Positions 1 to 10,917 of a stretch of DNA of 64,000 nt are shown piece by piece; within the stretch, counting starts at the first letter, position 1, and every line of letters begins with the position of its first letter. The translations under genes and the position numbers were made by a program. Below the pieces are notes generated by a model. That model was not told where the DNA came from. It made no database searches and saw nothing but the letters and a program-made list of their open reading frames with translations. Source of the stretch: Leucobacter chromiisoli (GTDB lineage Bacteria; Actinomycetota; Actinomycetes; Actinomycetales; Microbacteriaceae); assembly GCF_016522505.1 (NCBI RefSeq), contig NZ_JAEHOH010000002.1, forward strand, positions 33,589 through 97,588, read 5' to 3'.

Positions 1-205
1 GCCAGGGGCCCTCGGCGAAGGCGCGCCGCGCGGCGGCGACGGCGCGGTCGATGTCGGCCGCCTGCCCCGCGGCGGCGCGGATGTAGACCTCGTTCGAGGT
101 CGGGTCGAGCACGTCGAACTCCTCGCCCCCGACGGAGTCGACGGACTCGCCGTCGATGAAGTGGCGGATCCGATCCGGCAGCCCTGCCGGTGCGTTCTGG
201 GTCAT
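1..205 (-). CDS. hpaE: 5-carboxymethyl-2-hydroxymuconate semialdehyde dehydrogenase, N-terminal part (cut by window edge)
   Basis: Only the first 68 residues are present; the rest lies left of base 1. They read MTQNAPAGLPDRIRHFIDGE and continue with a DPTSNEVY segment and an RAVAAARRAF helix, the usual N-terminus of aldehyde dehydrogenases. The ATG at 205 follows an AGGAGG box 7 nt upstream. It is the last visible gene of the minus-strand run with the hpaG-, hpaI- and hpaH-type genes, which points to the NAD-dependent oxidation of the homoprotocatechuate ring-cleavage product (CHMS). The ALDH family is clear; the CHMS specificity rests on neighbours. Confidence 0.75.
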   Translation of the reverse strand, partial: MTQNAPAGLPDRIRHFIDGESVDSVGGEEFDVLDPTSNEVYIRAAAGQAADIDRAVAAARRAFAEGPW

Positions 206-247
206 GGCTGAAGCCTCCTGATGCTGATTGCGGATGGGTACGGCCGG

Positions 248-1747
248 TCAGGCGGAGCCCGACGGGCGATGCTGCTGCGGGTCGACGCCGGTCTCCCGGT
301 CGTAGCGCGCTCGCCACTCGGCGTTCATGGGGAAGAGGCCGTCGACCGGGGCGCCCGCGGCGACCTGCTCGGCGACCCAGGTGTCGGCGCGCTCCTGGGC
401 GGCGGCCTCGGCCGCGACCTCGGCGACGAGCGACGGCGGGATCACGATCACGCCGTCGCGGTCTCCGAAGATCACGTCGCCGGGCTGCACCGCTGCGCCA
501 CCGCAGGCGACCGTGACGTCGACCTCCCACGGCACATGGCGGCGGCCGAGCACGCTCGGGTGCGCGCCCTTCGAGAAGACGGGGATGTCGAACTCCCGCA
601 CCGCGGCGAAGTCGCGCACCCCTCCGTCGGTGACGATGCCGGCGGCGCCGCGCACCTGCGCTCGAAGGGCGAGCACGTCGCCGACCGTGCCGGTCTCGGA
701 CAGGCCGCGGGCCTCGATGACGAGCACCTCGCCCTCCCGCACCGTGTCGAAGGCGCGCTTCTGCGCGTTGAACCCGCCGCCGTGCTCCGCGAAGAGGTCG
801 GGTCGGAACGGGATGAAGCGGAGCGTCTTCGCCGTTCCGAGGACGCGCCCGTCCTCGTGGTTCGGGTGCACGCCGTCGATGAAGACGTCGACGTAGCCGC
901 GCCTGCGCAGCGCCGCGGAGACCGTCGCGACCGCGACGCCGTCGAGCAGCTCGCGGACCTCCGGCGTGAGCGGGTGCGGAGGCTCATCGCCCCGCGCATC
1001 GCCCCATGCCTCGGCCCGCTGCCGGTCGTCGGCGGCCGGCCGGTGGCCGAAGTCCCCGAACGGTTCGAGGCCCTGCGTCACCGTCGTGACGAGGCGTCCG
1101 GTCGTGGGGGCCCCGGGCACGTCCGGTGCGTCGACCTCGACCTCGACGACGTCTCCCGGCACGACGACCGAGGAGCCCGCCGGGGTGCCGGTGAGGATCA
1201 CGTCGCCGCGCTCGAGCGTCATGTGCTGCGAGAGGTCGGCGACGAGCTGGCCGAACGGGAAGAGGAGGGTGTCGGACGTGTCCTCCTGCACGAGCGCCCC
1301 GTTCACCCAGGTGCGCACCCGCCAGTCGCCCGCTCCGAGACCCTCCGCGGGAACCGCGGCCGGGCCGATCGGCGTGAAGCCGTCGCCGCCCTTGCTGCGG
1401 ACGTTCGAGCCCTTGTCGGCGGCGCGCAGGTCGTAGAGGCCGAAGTCGTTCGCCGCGGTCACGGCGGCCACGTGCCGCCACCCCTCCTCGGGCGCGACCC
1501 GGCGCGCCGGCTCGCCGATGACGAGGGCGATCTCGCCCTCGAACGCGAGCAGCTCGGCGCCCGCAGGCCGTTCGATGCCGGCGCCCGAGGGCGCGAGCGA
1601 GGAGGCGGGCTTGAAGAAGTACGACGGGAAGGCCGGGGTGCGCCCGCGCTGGGCGGCGCGCGACGGGTAGTTCAGGTGCACGGCGATGATCTTGCCGGGC
1701 GTGGGGATTCCGTAGGTCATGGGCTCCTCGTCTCGGTCAGTAGTCAT
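248..1747 (-). CDS. FAH-family isomerase/decarboxylase fused to an RraA-like aldolase/decarboxylase domain
   Basis: Residues about 10-240 form a fumarylacetoacetate-hydrolase (HpaG-type) domain with the metal-binding FEGEIALVIG strand, NDFGLYDLR, KGGDGFTPIGP and GDVILTGTPAG. Residues about 260-480 form an RraA/HMG-aldolase-like domain with the TDGGVRD signature, whose Arg and Asp bind substrate and metal in that family. Classical HpaG has two FAH halves (OPET decarboxylase and HHDD isomerase); here the second half is replaced by RraA. The start could be ATG 1747 (GGAGG 9 nt upstream, overlapping the hpaI stop) or ATG 1720 (GAGGAG only 3 nt upstream; MTYGIPTPGKI). Family calls are firm. That the pair does OPET decarboxylation and isomerisation is inferred from the neighbours. 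Confidence 0.85.
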   Translation of the reverse strand: MTTDRDEEPMTYGIPTPGKIIAVHLNYPSRAAQRGRTPAFPSYFFKPASSLAPSGAGIERPAGAELLAFEGEIALVIGEPARRVAPEEGWRHVAAVTAANDFGLYDLRAADKGSNVRSKGGDGFTPIGPAAVPAEGLGAGDWRVRTWVNGALVQEDTSDTLLFPFGQLVADLSQHMTLERGDVILTGTPAGSSVVVPGDVVEVEVDAPDVPGAPTTGRLVTTVTQGLEPFGDFGHRPAADDRQRAEAWGDARGDEPPHPLTPEVRELLDGVAVATVSAALRRRGYVDVFIDGVHPNHEDGRVLGTAKTLRFIPFRPDLFAEHGGGFNAQKRAFDTVREGEVLVIEARGLSETGTVGDVLALRAQVRGAAGIVTDGGVRDFAAVREFDIPVFSKGAHPSVLGRRHVPWEVDVTVACGGAAVQPGDVIFGDRDGVIVIPPSLVAEVAAEAAAQERADTWVAEQVAAGAPVDGLFPMNAEWRARYDRETGVDPQQHRPSGSA

Positions 1748-2567
1748 CGCGGGCGGCCTCCGATCCGGATCCGCCGGCCAGCGCGGCGAAGCGGTCGACG
1801 AGCGCCTCGGTCTGACGGGCGAGGATCGCCACGTCGGCGCCCACGGCCACGAAGGCCGCTCCGGCCTCCAGGTACCGCTCGGCGGCTGACGGGACGAACG
1901 CGTTCACGCCGACCGGTGTGCCCGCCGCGCGCCCGGCGGCGATCGTGCGCAGCACGGCCGCCACGACGTCGGGGTGATCCTGCCGGCCGAGCAGCCCCAT
2001 CGAGGCGGCGAGATCCGAGGGGCCGGCGAAGAGCGCGTCGACGCCGTCGACGGCCGCGATCCGCTCGACGTCGGCGACGGCCGCGGCGGACTCGATCTGC
2101 ACGGTGAGGCTGAGGGTCTCGTCCGCGCGGCCGAGGTATCCCTCCACCCGGTTCCACCGGGCCGACCTCGAGAGCGCGGAGCCCACGCCGCGCACACCGC
2201 CCCCCGCCCCGTCGGGGTAGCGGACGGCCCGCACGATCCCGGCCGCCTGCTCGACGGAGTCGACCATCGGGACGAGCAGGTTCTGGGCGCCGAGGTCGAG
2301 GAACCGCTTGATCGTCACGACGTCGCCGGACGGCGGCCGCACGAGGGGCGCGACCGGGTAGGCCGACATCGCGTGGAGCTGCGCGAGCACGGACTCGAGC
2401 CCGTTGGGGGAGTGCTCGGCGTCGAGCAGCACCCAGTCGCAGCCGCTGCCGGCGACGATCTCGGCGGTGATCGGACTGCCGGCGCAGGCCCAGAGGCCGA
2501 TCAGCGGCCGCTCGCTCGCCGCGAGCCGTTCGCGCATCGTCGCGGGGAGCTCTAGGCGAATCGGCAC
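1737..2567 (-). CDS. hpaI: 4-hydroxy-2-oxoheptane-1,7-dioate aldolase
   Basis: A 276-residue class II pyruvate aldolase of the HpcH/HpaI family. It shows LLDAEHSPN (catalytic His), LVRPP (substrate Arg), QIES (metal Glu) and GPSDLAASMG (metal Asp). In the pathway it splits 4-hydroxy-2-oxo-heptanedioate into pyruvate and succinic semialdehyde. The GTG start at 2567 overlaps the end of hpaH by 16 nt, and the stop overlaps the next gene if that begins at 1747, so the three genes are translationally coupled. Another possible start is the ATG at 2537. Length and motifs match the family. Confidence 0.88.
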   Translation of the reverse strand: MPIRLELPATMRERLAASERPLIGLWACAGSPITAEIVAGSGCDWVLLDAEHSPNGLESVLAQLHAMSAYPVAPLVRPPSGDVVTIKRFLDLGAQNLLVPMVDSVEQAAGIVRAVRYPDGAGGGVRGVGSALSRSARWNRVEGYLGRADETLSLTVQIESAAAVADVERIAAVDGVDALFAGPSDLAASMGLLGRQDHPDVVAAVLRTIAAGRAAGTPVGVNAFVPSAAERYLEAGAAFVAVGADVAILARQTEALVDRFAALAGGSGSEAARDDY

Positions 2568-3337
2568 GTCACCGCCCCCAGCCTGCCGTAGTCGGCGTGC
2601 ACGGAGTCGCCCCGCTCCACCCACATCGGCCTCGTGAACGATCCCGCGAGCACGATCTCCCCCGCGCCGAGCGACTGACCGTGCTGGGCCAGCTTGTTGG
2701 CCAGCCAGGCCACCCCCATCGCGGGGTGGCCGAGGACGGCGCCGGCGACGCCGGAGTCCTCGACGGTCTGGTTGCGGTAGAGGAGCGCCGAGGCCCAGCG
2801 CAGGTCGAGATCGTCGACGCGCACCGGGCGGCCGCCCAGCACCATCGCCCCGAGGGCTGCGTTGTCGCTGATGGTGTCGACGATCGTGCGCCCCTCGAGC
2901 TCGATGTGCGAGTTCAGCACTTCGAGGGCGGGCATCACGTAGTCGGTGGCGTTCAGCACGTCGAAGATGGTGACGTCGGGGCCCGCGAGCGGTTCGGCGA
3001 GCTTGAACGCCAGCTCGACCTCGATGCGCACGTTCGAGAAGCGGTCGAACTCGAGCGTGGCGCCCGACTCGTAGACCATGTCGTCGTGGATGACGCCGTA
3101 GTCGGGCTCCGAGATGCCGGTCGCCGCCTGCATGACCTTCGAGGTGAGGCCGATCTTGTGGCCGACGAGTCTCGCGCCCTCCTGGACGCGGCGATCCGAC
3201 CACAGCTTCTGGATCGCGTACGAGTCGTCGACGGTCATGCCGGGGTAGCGGCTCGTGAGGTGCGGGATCACGCTGCGGTCGCGATCCGCCTGCACGAGCT
3301 CGCCGGCGATGGATTGGATCTGGGTCTGGTCGAGCAC
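2552..3337 (-). CDS. hpaH: 2-oxo-hept-4-ene-1,7-dioate hydratase
   Basis: A 261-residue member of the 2-keto-4-pentenoate hydratase family (MhpD/HpaH). Visible signatures are GHKIGLTS near residue 64, EPDYGVIHDDM, an RIEVELAFKL metal-binding strand and MPALEVLNS. The GTG start at 3337 has a GGAGG box 5 nt upstream, which decides it over upstream open sequence. The enzyme adds water to 2-oxo-hept-4-ene-1,7-dioate, giving the substrate for the aldolase encoded next. About 100 nt separate it from the ABC permease upstream, so it may share the transporter transcript. Confidence 0.87.
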   Translation of the reverse strand: MLDQTQIQSIAGELVQADRDRSVIPHLTSRYPGMTVDDSYAIQKLWSDRRVQEGARLVGHKIGLTSKVMQAATGISEPDYGVIHDDMVYESGATLEFDRFSNVRIEVELAFKLAEPLAGPDVTIFDVLNATDYVMPALEVLNSHIELEGRTIVDTISDNAALGAMVLGGRPVRVDDLDLRWASALLYRNQTVEDSGVAGAVLGHPAMGVAWLANKLAQHGQSLGAGEIVLAGSFTRPMWVERGDSVHADYGRLGAVTCRFA

Positions 3338-3441
3338 CGGGCCCTCCGTAGTCTCTGGTGTCTGATGCGGGTGCGCCGATGGACGCGGGTGTGGGTGATG
3401 CGCGCGGGGTCCGCGGGGGCGCGCCGGGCGGCGCGCCCCCG

Positions 3442-4263
3442 TCAGCCGACCCAGCTGGTGAACTTCTTCTCGGCCCGGCTGACGACCTGGTTGAGCAGGA
3501 TCGCGATCAGCATGAGCAGCAGGGAGATCGCCCAGACCGCGCTGTAGTTGTGCGACTTGCTGGCCGTCGAGACGACACCGCCGATGCCGACGAGCGCGAT
3601 GAACATCTCGCCGTTGATCATGCCCTTGACGCACCGCCCGACGGCGAGCCGGAGCCCGGCGACCGTGAGGGGGAACGCCGCGGGGATCACGACGCGCCGC
3701 ACGGTCGCCCACGGTCGCGCTCCGTACGAGGCCGCCATGTCGAGCAGCGGCTGGTCGACGGTGCGGATCCCGGCCGAGGTGTTGATGATGATCACGAACA
3801 CCCCGTAGAGGAAGACCACCGAGATCCTGGTGATGTCCGAGAGTCCGAAGATCGCGAACAGGATCGGCGCGAAGATCAGCGACGGCGTCACCATGAGCGC
3901 GTTGACGTAGATGTCGAGCGCCGCGTAGACCCGCGACGACAGGCCCATGAGCGTGCCGACGACGAGGCCGACCGCGACGGCGAGGACCAGGCCGATCGCG
4001 AACATCGACAGGCTCGACAGCAGGTAGCCGAGGAAGTCCTCGCCGGCGAAGAGGCGGACGAGCTCGACGACGACGGAGCTGAGCGGGGGCAGCCAGGTCA
4101 GCCGGAGTGCGTGGCCGAGGATCTCCCAGACGATGCCGAGGAGGATCAGCGATCCCCAGTCGAGCACGACGGCGCGCAGGATCCGGACCGGCAGCGGCCG
4201 ACGTGAGGGGCGCGGCGCGTCCGGATCGGCGATCGCCAACTGGCGCGTGAGCGTGGAGGTCAT
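3442..4263 (-). CDS. ABC transporter permease, SsuC/TauC-type
   Basis: A 273-residue integral membrane permease with about six hydrophobic segments and the binding-protein-dependent loop around GARPWATVRRVVIPAAFP (EAA-type motif contacting the ATPase). It resembles nitrate/sulfonate/taurine-family permeases. The ATG overlaps the stop of the ATPase gene (ATGA). Together with the ATPase, a second permease and a lipoprotein it forms a complete importer. Its position between hpaR and the hpa enzyme genes suggests uptake of an aromatic acid such as 4-hydroxyphenylacetate; the substrate is inferred, not shown by the sequence. Confidence 0.82.
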   Translation of the reverse strand: MTSTLTRQLAIADPDAPRPSRRPLPVRILRAVVLDWGSLILLGIVWEILGHALRLTWLPPLSSVVVELVRLFAGEDFLGYLLSSLSMFAIGLVLAVAVGLVVGTLMGLSSRVYAALDIYVNALMVTPSLIFAPILFAIFGLSDITRISVVFLYGVFVIIINTSAGIRTVDQPLLDMAASYGARPWATVRRVVIPAAFPLTVAGLRLAVGRCVKGMINGEMFIALVGIGGVVSTASKSHNYSAVWAISLLLMLIAILLNQVVSRAEKKFTSWVG

Positions 4264-5033
4264 TTCGCGCCCATCCGGTACATGTCGCGCAGGCGCTGCC
4301 AGAGGTGCTCCTTGAGGTCGACGAACTCCGGCGTGCGCTCGATGCCCTCCTGGTTGCGGGGGCGGGGGATGTCGACCGGGATGACCTCCTCGACCCGGCC
4401 CGGCCTAGCCGACATGAGCACGACGCGGTCGGCGAGCAGCACCGCCTCCTCCATGTCGTGCGTGACGAAGACCACCGTCTTCTTGTCGTTCTCCCAGATC
4501 TTGAGCAGCTCCTCCTGCATGTAGCGGCGGGTCTGCTGGTCGAGGGCGCCGAAGGGCTCGTCCATGAGGATGACGGGGGTGTCGACGGCGAGGGCCCGCG
4601 CGAGCCCGACGCGCTGCTGCATGCCGCCAGAGAGCTCCTTCGGATACTTGTCCTCGAAACCCGTCAGACCCACCTTGGCGATGAACTCCCGCGCGATCTC
4701 GCGCGCCTCCCGCTTGGAGCGGCCCCGCATCTCGAGGCCGAAGGCGGTGTTGTCGAGAATGGTCGCCCAGGGCAGCAGCGCGAAGTTCTGGAACACCACC
4801 GAGCAGTCGAGGTTCGGCCCCTTGACCCGGGATCCGTTGACCTCGACGGTGCCCTCGGTGGGGTTCTCGAGCCCGCCGATCGCCCGCATCAGCGTGGTCT
4901 TGCCGCAGCCCGACGGGCCCAGCAGGGTGATGAACTCGTTGTTCCCGATCGTCAGGTTGACGTCCGACAGCGCGAGCGTCTCTCCGCGGCCCTCGGTGAC
5001 GTAGCGGTGCGTGAGATCCCGTACTTCGATCAT
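4260..5033 (-). CDS. ABC transporter ATPase, SsuB/TauB-type
   Basis: A 257-residue ATPase with Walker A GPSGCGKTT, Q-loop VVFQNFALLPW, signature LSGGMQQRVGLARAL, Walker B VILMDEPFGALD and switch His in FVTHDMEEA. The arrangement is that of nitrate/sulfonate/taurine importers. ATG 5033 shares one base with the TAA of the upstream permease (TAATG) and a GGAAGAA box precedes it. It powers the two permeases encoded on either side. No unusual residue is seen in the motor motifs. Confidence 0.88.
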   Translation of the reverse strand: MIEVRDLTHRYVTEGRGETLALSDVNLTIGNNEFITLLGPSGCGKTTLMRAIGGLENPTEGTVEVNGSRVKGPNLDCSVVFQNFALLPWATILDNTAFGLEMRGRSKREAREIAREFIAKVGLTGFEDKYPKELSGGMQQRVGLARALAVDTPVILMDEPFGALDQQTRRYMQEELLKIWENDKKTVVFVTHDMEEAVLLADRVVLMSARPGRVEEVIPVDIPRPRNQEGIERTPEFVDLKEHLWQRLRDMYRMGAK

Positions 5034-5857
5034 TATTTCTTCCACTTCATGAGTCGGCGCTCGAAGGTCTGCATCAGCGTCGCCAGGAGCACGGCCTCCA
5101 GCACCACGGCGATCGTCGTGGCGTAGAGCAGGTCGGATTGGAACGTGCCGCGGTAGTCGAGCATGCTCTGGCCGATGCCGACGGGGAGCATGATGAGCTC
5201 GACGATCACCATCCCGGCGAACGCGCGGCTCAGGCCGATGCGCAGCCCCGAGAAGATCGCGGGCACCGCGCCGGGGATGAGGATCCTCGCCCAGACCCGC
5301 CCCTCGCCGGCCCCGAAGCTCCGCGCCATCTCGCTGAGGGTCCGCGGAACGGTGCGGACGCCGGCGCGCACGTTGGTGAGGATGTACACCCAGGCGAACA
5401 GGACGATGACCAGCACCTTCGGGAGCATTCCGAGGCCGAAGGCGACGAGGATGATGGGGATGAGTGGGGAGATCGGCAGCGCGATCGTGGCCGCGGTGAT
5501 GGGGGAGAGGAGCCGGTCGACGGCCTGCCAGCGGGCCATCGCGAGCCCGAGCGGCACGGCGATGACGACCGCGGTCGCGTAGCCGATGACGAGCGCCAGG
5601 TTGCTGACGCCGAGGGCCGGCCAGAGCTCGCCCGTGACGAACATCATGTCGAACAGGCCGACCATGGTGTCGGAGAACGTGGGGATCAGGATCGAGTCGG
5701 CCGACCGGGCCCCGATCTCCCACAGCCCCGCGAACAGGGCGATGGCCGCGAGCCGGAGCAGCACCGTCGTCGTCGGCCGCACCGTCCGGCCGAGATGCAG
5801 GATCTCGATCGGCTTCGTCTGCGGCCGCGAGGCGGCCGGAAGCGTATTGGTGGTCAC
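5033..5857 (-). CDS. ABC transporter permease, SsuC/TauC-type (second)
   Basis: A 274-residue membrane permease with a cytoplasmic N-terminus of about 30 residues and roughly six transmembrane spans. The coupling loop lies around ARSFGAGEGRVWARILIPGAVP. It is a paralogue of the permease two genes downstream, so the channel is probably a heterodimer. About 50 nt separate it from the substrate-binding lipoprotein gene, and it overlaps the ATPase gene by one base. Transport of an aromatic acid is inferred from the hpa context. Confidence 0.82.
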   Translation of the reverse strand: MTTNTLPAASRPQTKPIEILHLGRTVRPTTTVLLRLAAIALFAGLWEIGARSADSILIPTFSDTMVGLFDMMFVTGELWPALGVSNLALVIGYATAVVIAVPLGLAMARWQAVDRLLSPITAATIALPISPLIPIILVAFGLGMLPKVLVIVLFAWVYILTNVRAGVRTVPRTLSEMARSFGAGEGRVWARILIPGAVPAIFSGLRIGLSRAFAGMVIVELIMLPVGIGQSMLDYRGTFQSDLLYATTIAVVLEAVLLATLMQTFERRLMKWKK

Positions 5858-5908
5858 AGTGTTCCCTCCGGCCGGTTCCCGGGACGAGCCCGGGAACCGG
5901 CATCGTCG

Positions 5909-6904
5909 CTAGTGCGCGAACTCGGTGTCGGCGACGTCCTCGACGGTGAGCTCGCCCTCGGGGATGGAGCCGGACTCCTGGTAGAAGGCGATGGTCGCCT
6001 CGACGGCGGCCGGATCGAGGCCGACGGCATCGGGGAAGGCGCCGCCCGCGACGAGCTCCTCGTAGATGGACGCGTACTTCTCGGGCTCGCCCTCGAGGAT
6101 CCGTGCGGCCTCCTCGGCGAAGGTCTGCGGATCCGAGTTCACGGCGTCGAACTGCTCGCCCAGCGCGTCGAGGAACGCCGAGACCGCCTCGGCGTCGTCG
6201 TCGAGCGTCTTCTGGGTGGCCGCGATGGTCTGGGTGAGCAGGTCCGACTGGGTGTCGCTCAGCGAGGTGAGCACCTTGCCCTGATCCGACTCGCCGCCCG
6301 TCACGCCGATCCAGTCCTCCAGGCGGACGACGGTGCCCATGATCTGCCCCTCCAGCAGGGCGGTCGCGCGGTTCTCGGAGCCCGAGATCACGAGCCACTC
6401 GGGCTCGTCGGCGTCGGGGCACTCGTCCGCGTACCAGCGCTTGAGGTGGGCGGTGCTGGTCGACCCCTCCGAGTGGATCGCCACGGGTTGCCCGGCGAGA
6501 TCCTCGCACGATCCCACGTCGGGGGCGACGATGATCTGGAGATCGTTCATGTTGTTGTTGGCGACCATCCTGATGTCGGCCTTCGCGATGTTGGCGCTCA
6601 TCACGGTCGCCGGGCCCATCGAGGCCACGTTCACGTCGCCCCGCAGGAGCGCCTGGGTCTGCACGTCGGGGGAATCGAACTCGATGTAGTCGGTCTCGAC
6701 GCCCTCCTCCGCCAGCGATTCGAGGGCGAGGATCGCCGGGACGTCGGTGGGGCCGATACCGCCGGGGAAGCCCAGGGTGATCGAGCCGTCGCCGCCCGCG
6801 TCGTCTCCCGAGCCCGCGCAGGCGGCCAGGGAGCCGACCAGTCCGAGCGCGAGTGCGAGGCCGGCGCCGGCTCGGATGCCGCGTCGTGTCATGAGTCTCT
6901 TCAT
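5909..6904 (-). CDS. NMT1/THI5-type substrate-binding lipoprotein
   Basis: A 331-residue lipoprotein. A twin-arginine-like start (MKRLMTRRG), a hydrophobic core and the lipobox LAAC put the mature Cys near residue 29. The mature part has the SsuA/NMT1 fold features LGFPGGIGPTDVPAILALES and LLRGDVNVASMGPATVM. It should sit on the outer face of the membrane and deliver substrate to the paired permeases. An AAGGAG box lies 7 nt upstream of the ATG. This is the first transporter gene, right after the MarR regulator gene. Confidence 0.86.
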   Translation of the reverse strand: MKRLMTRRGIRAGAGLALALGLVGSLAACAGSGDDAGGDGSITLGFPGGIGPTDVPAILALESLAEEGVETDYIEFDSPDVQTQALLRGDVNVASMGPATVMSANIAKADIRMVANNNMNDLQIIVAPDVGSCEDLAGQPVAIHSEGSTSTAHLKRWYADECPDADEPEWLVISGSENRATALLEGQIMGTVVRLEDWIGVTGGESDQGKVLTSLSDTQSDLLTQTIAATQKTLDDDAEAVSAFLDALGEQFDAVNSDPQTFAEEAARILEGEPEKYASIYEELVAGGAFPDAVGLDPAAVEATIAFYQESGSIPEGELTVEDVADTEFAH

Positions 6905-6946
6905 CGAGTTTCTCCTTGTCGGATGTGTGGTGGTGAGGGTCAGTCG

Positions 6947-7384
6947 TCAGCCGTCGTGGGCGGACCGCAGTGAATCGACGAACGTCGACAGGGCTTCGGA
7001 CAGCTCGACGAGCGGGTCGCCGCCGATCTGCTGGGAGATCCGCTCGTACTCCTGCTCGATGTCGGGCCCGAGGGACGCGACCAGCTCGGAGCCGGCCGCG
7101 GTCAGCGACAGGTGCACCTGCCGCTGGTCCTCCTCCCCGTTGGTGCGCTGCAGGAAGCGCCGGGACTCCAGGTTCGCGAGGATGCGCGACAGGCTCGGCT
7201 TCGAGATCACGGACTCCTCGGAGAGCTCCGAGAAGGTGACGGATCCGTGCGCGTGGACGACGCGGAGCACGCGCCACTGGGTCTCGGTGAACCCGGCGGC
7301 GTGCAGGATCGGGCGGAAGCGCTGCATCATCACCTCGCGCGCCTGCAGGAACTGCAGCGGCAGCATCTCGGCGATCTCCCTCAT
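6947..7384 (-). CDS. hpaR: MarR-family regulator, HpaR-like
   Basis: A 145-residue winged-helix regulator. The N-terminal LPLQFLQAREVMMQRFRP resembles HpaR (homoprotocatechuate-responsive repressor). The helix-turn-helix is around residues 50-75 (VTFSELSEESVISKPSLSRILANLESRRFL), followed by the wing NGEEDQRQVHLSLT. It is the first gene of the minus-strand hpa/transporter run and sits next to a strong palindromic operator at 7455-7486. In known hpa systems HpaR represses the meta-cleavage genes until the aromatic acid binds. Autoregulation and control of the operon are inferred from position. Confidence 0.82.
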   Translation of the reverse strand: MREIAEMLPLQFLQAREVMMQRFRPILHAAGFTETQWRVLRVVHAHGSVTFSELSEESVISKPSLSRILANLESRRFLQRTNGEEDQRQVHLSLTAAGSELVASLGPDIEQEYERISQQIGGDPLVELSEALSTFVDSLRSAHDG

Positions 7385-7454
7385 GCTGTTCTCCTCATCG
7401 GTCTCGGTCGTCTCGTCAGTCTCGGTCGGTCTCGTCGGTCGCGGTCGGCGATTC

Positions 7455-7486
7455 GTTCACATGTTAATGTGAACATGTTAATGAAC
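7455..7486. promoter_or_regulatory. Candidate HpaR operator between hpaR and argF
   Basis: Perfect inverted arms GTTCAC (7455-7460) and GTGAAC (7469-7474), followed by the palindrome AACATGTT (7472-7479). The motif ATGTTAATG is repeated directly at 7461-7469 and 7475-7483 (14-bp period). It is an AT-rich island in GC-rich DNA between divergent genes, typical of MarR dimer sites. Being about 50 bp from the argF -10 box, it could also affect argF. Confidence 0.7.
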
Positions 7487-7534
7487 TCAAGTCCCTCGCG
7501 AAAACCGCCCGCGGCGGCGCCGCTCCGCCGCCGG

Positions 7535-8470
<936 letters not shown>

Positions 8471-8526
8471 TCCGTGCGATGCCGCGGCGGGCGGAGCACT
8501 CGGCCGTTCGCTTGTGTCCCATCCCC

Positions 8527-8589
8527 CGAAATCGGGGACGCGTACGTGCGTTCCAGAGGGCGGAAGCGCACTCGAGCGTCCCCGAATCG
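8527..8589. repeat. Short palindromic repeat, copy A (argF-argH spacer)
   Basis: A 63-bp imperfect hairpin. The outer arms share TCGGGGACGC (8532-8541) with its complement GCGTCCCCGA (8576-8585). Inside, TGCGTTCC pairs with GGAAGCGCA apart from one bulged base. The same design, with near-identical outer arms and a 35-nt centre against 34 nt here, recurs at 39932-39996 inside scpB. It resembles a REP/MITE-like mobile palindrome and reaches the -35 region of argH. Confidence 0.7.
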
Positions 8590-8606
8590 AGGAGTGCGCG
8601 AACCGC

Positions 8607-10061
<1,455 letters not shown>

Positions 10062-10150
10062 CGGTCTACGAGACCCGGGTATGCAGCCCGATCTCCTGGA
10101 CCTCCGAGATCTCCTGAGGGGAACCGCAGCGATGCTCATAGGCTGAGGTC

Positions 10151-10738
10151 ATGTATCTTCTCCGAGAGCTCGCCACCGCGCGGACCGTGCCGTGGGCGAA
10201 CGGGGGCGGCGTCACGACCGAGCTCGTCTCCTTCGAGGCCTCGAGCGAGCTCAGTCCCGACTGCGCCCAGGCCTGGCGGCTCAGCATCGCGCGGCTCGAT
10301 GCACCCGGCCCGTTCTCCCCGCTTCCCGGGATCGCGCGAACCTTCATGCCGCTCGACGGTTCGCTCACACTCGTCGTCGACGGCGACGTCCACGAGCTCG
10401 AACCGGGGAAACCGCTGCAGTTCTCGGGCGACGCCGATGCGGTGTTGGAGTGGTTGCCGAGGCCATGCCGCGCGCTCAACTTGATGGGGCGCGGACCTCG
10501 CCCCGGTCGGATCGTCGCCGCGAGTGAGACCGGGCGCATGCCCGAGGGGGCTGTGGCCGCACTCGCAGTTCTGCGTGGCGACGACGAGTGCGGCGAGGCG
10601 ACCCGAGCCGTGGACGCCGAGGAGCATCCCCGGGCGGAGGATGTGCTGGTGCTGACCCCCGGGATCACCGCCCTGACACCGCAGCCCCACCGGTCGATCC
10701 CCGATGCGGCCGTGCGCTTCTTCGTGATCCCGAGTTAG
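10151..10738 (+). CDS. hutD: HutD-family protein
   Basis: A 195-residue cupin-like protein of the HutD/Ves family. It opens with [23 protein letters not shown], carries [27 protein letters not shown] and ends in a [10 protein letters not shown] strand. HutD is linked to histidine-utilisation operons, where it is proposed to limit pathway flux; its chemistry is not settled. A TAGGCT box ends 6 nt before the ATG, so the gene is probably leaderless. hutU follows after 179 nt that contain a palindromic operator candidate. Confidence 0.82.
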   Translation: MYLLRELATARTVPWANGGGVTTELVSFEASSELSPDCAQAWRLSIARLDAPGPFSPLPGIARTFMPLDGSLTLVVDGDVHELEPGKPLQFSGDADAVLEWLPRPCRALNLMGRGPRPGRIVAASETGRMPEGAVAALAVLRGDDECGEATRAVDAEEHPRAEDVLVLTPGITALTPQPHRSIPDAAVRFFVIPS

Positions 10739-10758
10739 GGCGCTGGCGCGCCCTCGAG

Positions 10759-10774
10759 GTCCGGTATCTCGGAC
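10759..10774. promoter_or_regulatory. Hut-island operator candidate 1 (upstream of hutU)
   Basis: The 16-bp palindrome GTCCGGTATCTCGGAC lies 143 nt before hutU. It recurs with one base changed at 23736-23751, upstream of the amidohydrolase-hutF operon. Two near-identical palindromes before two operons of one pathway suggest a common regulator, most likely one of the two IclR proteins encoded in the island. Confidence 0.65.
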
Positions 10775-10917
10775 AGTCGATCCGGAAACGGCATTGTCGC
10801 AGCGCACTCGGCAGGGTGAGATGGGAGCAACGCATCGACGGCCGGTCTCGGAGCACTCTGCTCACCCCCGTTCGTCACCGCGCACGGCTTCGCCACCACT
10901 TCATGAAAGGTCCAACG

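Noticed and set aside
221..2107. Very long open frame on the plus strand opposite the hpaG-like and hpaI genes
   Set aside because: It is rich in Arg, Gly and Asp, lacks any domain pattern and mirrors the codon phase of the minus-strand genes. It is a GC-bias shadow, as are the other long antisense frames in the window.
10588..10917. N-terminal extension of urocanase of about 110 residues
   Set aside because: The extension overlaps hutD in another frame and is Arg-rich shadow sequence. ATG 10918 has a ribosome-binding site and the family N-terminus.
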